From Streptococcus oralis subsp. tigurinus AZ_3a (lineage in GTDB: Bacteria > Bacillota > Bacilli > Lactobacillales > Streptococcaceae), in the NCBI GenBank assembly GCA_000344275.1, contig AORU01000002.1, positions 62,001-126,000 of the forward strand: a stretch of DNA of 64,000 bases. The letters are read 5' to 3'. The position numbers were made by a program, and so were the translations under genes. The stretch's first letter is position 1; the number at the start of each line of letters is the position of its first letter. A model generated the notes under the pieces. That model was not told where the DNA came from and made no database searches. It saw only the letters and a list, made by a program, of their open reading frames with translations. Shown piece by piece: positions 61,319-64,000 of this stretch.

Positions 61319-62889
61319 TAAAACACCTCCGTTTCAATGGTTGAAAACTGCTGGAGGAGGTTCATTTCTTCCATATCATGAAAGACTGCGGTTAGCTCTT
61401 GCCCCTCACCAATTTCAATGCGATTCAGTAGGGTGACTAGAGTCATTCGATTGAAAAGCCCTTCTTTGGAGTCACTCAACTGCTTTAACCAGACATCGCG
61501 GTTTTGTAGTTTAAGATACAGTTCCTGAGCCACCTGTTTTTTGTGATGAATAGTTTCTTCAATCTGTTTCAATTGTTGACGGTAATGTGTCTGAAATTCC
61601 TGATACTCTGACTCATTGATCAAACCATCATCCAAGTCTATAAAGAGTGTTTGAAGAAGATGTTCGTACTGCTTACGCTTAGCCACTAGTGAAGTAAAGT
61701 CAATCTCCAAAAAGTGTTCTTTTTCAAGTAATTTTGGAAGCTGTTCTATCAAAGCTGATTTCTTCACAAGATGTTGGTTAATCAGTTTTGATACCACCTG
61801 GTGTAAGGTTTCTTGCTTGATGGTGTGCCGACTACAACCCTGTCCCTTATTGTAAGTCCCACAAATATAACTAAAGCTGTCTTTATTTTGATAACGAACT
61901 TTTCGTTGAACCATCTGTGACTGACAATCTTGACAAAAGAGCAAGCCTGCAAATAAAGAGGGCTCCTTCTTGCCATGCTTCACATCACGCAGCAACAAGT
62001 TATTGGCAATAGTAAAGGTACTCTCTGAGATGATTCCCTCATGCGCATTAGCAACTCGAATCCAATCCTCTGGACAAACTTTGAGAGAGCGTTGCGATTT
62101 ATAATTCAACTTGGTTTGTTTGCCTTGTTCCAAGGTTCCTGTATAGACTCTATTTGTGAGAATACGATTGACCAGTTTCGCTTGCCATTGATTGCTTCTC
62201 CCAGAAAATCCTCTCAATTTTTCATGACAGGTTTTCTTATGTTGGAGAGGTGTCTCAATACCAAGCTGATTGAGGTAATCTGCAATGCGATTGGACGAGT
62301 AGCCCTCTAACTTGAGTGCAAAAATTTTCTCAATAATCGGTCGAACAGCCTCATCAACTACTAAATGATTGCGCTGATACTCGTCCTTACGGTAGCCGTA
62401 GGGCGCAAAAGCACCAATAAATTCTCCTTTTTGACGTTTTGCCTTTTGCGTACTTCGGATTTTTGTGGAAATGTCTCGACAATAACTATCATTGATGAGA
62501 CTTTTGATTGGCATCACTAAATGGGTTTCGTTCACATCTGCAGTCAAGCTATCATAATGATCATTAACGGAGATAAAGCGAACTCCCATTGCTGGAAATA
62601 CTCTTTGAAGGTATTTACCTGTTTCGATATAGTCTCTTCCAAAGCGAGATAAGTCTTTGACAATGATGGTATCAATATTTCTCTCACCAACCTTTGCCAT
62701 CATACGATTGAAATCAGGGCGATTAAAGGTTAAGCCACTGATACCATCGTCCACAAATTCTTCTAAAACAGTAATGTCATGATTTCTAGCATAGTCACGT
62801 AACAGTGAGCGTTGATTGATAATCGAATTACTTTCAATATTATCTCCATCATCACGTGATAAGCGTAAATAAATACATGCTTGTGTCAT
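61318..62889 (-). CDS. Large serine recombinase (first of three)
   Basis: A 523-residue large serine recombinase, first in the operon. Catalytic Ser in CIYLRLSRDDGDN; then DDGISGLTFNRPDFNRMM and VKDLSRFGRDYIETGKYL. Recombinase domain with GAFAPYGYRKDEYQ and LVNRILTNRVYTG. Zinc ribbon CQDCQSQMV...YICGTYNKGQGC complete. A coiled coil forms the C-terminal third. Sets of three such enzymes are found at the ends of some Gram-positive integrative elements. Confidence 0.91.
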   Translation of the reverse strand: MTQACIYLRLSRDDGDNIESNSIINQRSLLRDYARNHDITVLEEFVDDGISGLTFNRPDFNRMMAKVGERNIDTIIVKDLSRFGRDYIETGKYLQRVFPAMGVRFISVNDHYDSLTADVNETHLVMPIKSLINDSYCRDISTKIRSTQKAKRQKGEFIGAFAPYGYRKDEYQRNHLVVDEAVRPIIEKIFALKLEGYSSNRIADYLNQLGIETPLQHKKTCHEKLRGFSGRSNQWQAKLVNRILTNRVYTGTLEQGKQTKLNYKSQRSLKVCPEDWIRVANAHEGIISESTFTIANNLLLRDVKHGKKEPSLFAGLLFCQDCQSQMVQRKVRYQNKDSFSYICGTYNKGQGCSRHTIKQETLHQVVSKLINQHLVKKSALIEQLPKLLEKEHFLEIDFTSLVAKRKQYEHLLQTLFIDLDDGLINESEYQEFQTHYRQQLKQIEETIHHKKQVAQELYLKLQNRDVWLKQLSDSKEGLFNRMTLVTLLNRIEIGEGQELTAVFHDMEEMNLLQQFSTIETEVF

Positions 62890-62986
62890 TAGTTTCTCCT
62901 TAATCAGTTTTAGGTGCTTACCGATTAAGGATTGAGGTTCTACACTATTATTTTACATAATTTATGCGACCTTGTCCGCTAAAAAT

Positions 62987-63127
62987 TTAAATTTTTTCTA
63001 GCTGTCGTCCCAATAAATCATCTAGTATATCGGTAAGACTTAAAGGCTTATCTGTTATTTTTACCCTAACCTTATAACCTTCAATCGATATCGGCGATAA
63101 TTCAGCACCTGTACTTGTTTTTTCCAT
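62987..63127 (-). CDS. 46-residue small protein of the integrative element
   Basis: ATG-initiated frame MEKTSTGAELSPISIEGYK... ending LGRQLEKI and TAA, with an AAGGA ribosome-site match about 11 bp upstream. It is soluble, with beta-type N-terminal and helical C-terminal segments. It lies 98 bp upstream of the first recombinase on the same strand. It has the size of a small accessory protein such as a recombination directionality factor, but no motif proves this. Confidence 0.6.
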   Translation of the reverse strand: MEKTSTGAELSPISIEGYKVRVKITDKPLSLTDILDDLLGRQLEKI

Positions 63128-63394
63128 ATTTTTAATTCCTTTTATTTCAAAATTATACCTCAGTAGGTATGACTGGTTAAATCACTCATGGGAATCTCAC
63201 CCACTGTCCTTTTACGATGGCAGCCTGAACGTGCAGAAGTATCATTATCATTATTTGTCTCATGGCACATAGAGAACCACTCTATTTTATAGCTGATTTT
63301 TTATCGCTCTTGTCATGGCGAATCAAACTAAGTTGCTCCACAAATAAATAAAGTCCCACCTTGGTTTATTCAGTTGTCAATGAACTAAAAACTA

Positions 63395-63598
63395 TTAATA
63401 GCTAGACTTATCCATTTCTAAAATATAATCTGTAGTTACTTTATATAATTTAGCCAGTTTCTTTAAAAATGATGTAGGGATGTCCTGTCTACCACTTTCT
63501 ATCCTAGAATAGGCGGATTGTGAACAGTGGAGATAGTTAGCAACTTGCCTCTGCGACCAGTCTTTATCCTCTCTCAAATTTCTTAATCTGATATACAT
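63395..63598 (-). CDS. XRE family regulator of the element
   Basis: A 67-residue single helix-turn-helix protein: MYIRLRNLREDKDWSQRQVANYLHCSQSAYSRIESGRQDIP and a C-terminal helix LYKVTTDYILEMD. This small Cro/CI-like form is typical of integrative elements, where it controls excision. It lies on the recombinase strand, 268 bp upstream of the small protein. A candidate operator is found upstream at 63650. Confidence 0.87.
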   Translation of the reverse strand: MYIRLRNLREDKDWSQRQVANYLHCSQSAYSRIESGRQDIPTSFLKKLAKLYKVTTDYILEMDKSSY

Positions 63599-63649
63599 TA
63601 ATAAGCCTCTTACTCATATTGTAAATCGAAGATAATCAAAATTATTTTT

Positions 63650-63668
63650 TTATGCAAAATATGCATAA
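63650..63668. promoter_or_regulatory. Putative operator of the XRE regulator
   Basis: Inverted repeat TTATGCA / TGCATAA with a 5-nt spacer, 52-70 bp upstream of the regulator start. Confidence 0.45.
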
Positions 63669-64000
63669 GAATTTTAAAAAGACTGTGTTAGCTAAAGTCA
63701 GCGACCTATCTATTCAAACTACAATAAAGAAAGTCTTAATATAACCTTCTGATATTTAATCGCCAAAGGTTATATCAAGCTTTTCCTAAAAGATATATAG
63801 TTTATCATAAAAAGAAAAAGGTTGAAGAAAGCATCTATTATAGAAAACAGTCTTCAACCTTATCAACTTACTATATGGGGAACTTGAGCGATTGGCCAAA
63901 AGTCTATTTTATCGGCCAACATCTAAAAATAGAGTCTTTCACTTTGCTTAGGACTCTTTGCTCTTAACTCATCACTTACTATCTAAAAATACGGAACTGA
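63669..64000. other. Non-coding end of window with inverted repeats
   Basis: No gene is supported. Seen: a 10-bp repeat ATATAACCTT / AAGGTTATAT (63739-63748, 63766-63775), an 11-bp repeat AAGGTTGAAGA / TCTTCAACCTT (63818-63828, 63851-63861) which on the minus strand is followed by TTTTTCTTTTT and so resembles a terminator of a gene to the right, and two copies of GGCCAA and of CTAAAAATA. Confidence 0.5.

Noticed and set aside
63867..63929. Peptide frame MLADKIDFWPIAQVPHIVS on the minus strand
   Set aside because: ATG frame flanked by an upstream stop, with no ribosome site or known similarity; treated as chance.

Overview
The window reads as a chromosome segment of a mitis-group Streptococcus (S. 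mitis / S. oralis / S. pneumoniae relatives). The evidence is pneumococcal-type gene order (yggT-sepF-ylmE-ftsZ-ftsA, murF-ddl-recR-pbp2b, a sialic-acid locus, recG-alr-acpS-aroG-aroG-secA, trxA-queCDEF), two BOX-type repeats, a sialidase with LPNTG anchor, and choline-binding repeat proteins. The species cannot be fixed from this segment alone.

Layout. 1-11155 (minus strand): cell division and wall synthesis genes, a YwaF-like membrane protein, a Nudix protein, and recR. 11412-24745: sialic-acid utilisation. An RpiR-family regulator reads right and faces a leftward set: ROK kinase, N-acetylneuraminate lyase, DUF624 protein, YhcH-type protein, ABC sugar importer (two permeases and a lipoprotein), NanE epimerase, a cell-wall sialidase broken by one frameshift, and an acetylxylan-esterase-like hydrolase. 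A recurring CTGAAA-N4-TTTCAG-like motif and CcpA-like cre sites lie in the promoter regions and suggest joint induction and catabolite control. 24910-41000: housekeeping genes (recG, alr, acpS, two DAHP synthases, secA, lemA, der, dnaI, dnaB, nrdR) and a GntR-ABC operon.

42157-45625 is an AT-rich accessory island: an Rgg-like regulator, divergent from a secreted choline-binding protein carrying a caspase-like (C14) domain, followed by a second choline-binding protein. Both directions share one perfect 16-bp palindrome that contains back-to-back extended -10 boxes. This is the least explained system in the window. 45872-48165: lrgAB, a MarR regulator, a DUF4649 gene and thioredoxin; two near-identical TTGC-N4-GCAA sites link marR and the trxA operon. 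48258-50682: the queuosine precursor operon queCDEF behind a probable preQ1-I riboswitch. 50883-57869: aquaporin, a broken DUF2785 gene, pepF, rsmE, prmA and small genes.

From about 58165 to the right edge lies the end of an integrative element. Three tandem large serine recombinases, a 46-residue protein and an XRE regulator adjoin a Nudix gene cut at its Nudix box, which looks like the insertion target. Five genes are visibly broken (sialidase, caspase protein, nitroreductase, DUF2785, Nudix). Some of these may be real decay and some may be sequence error.
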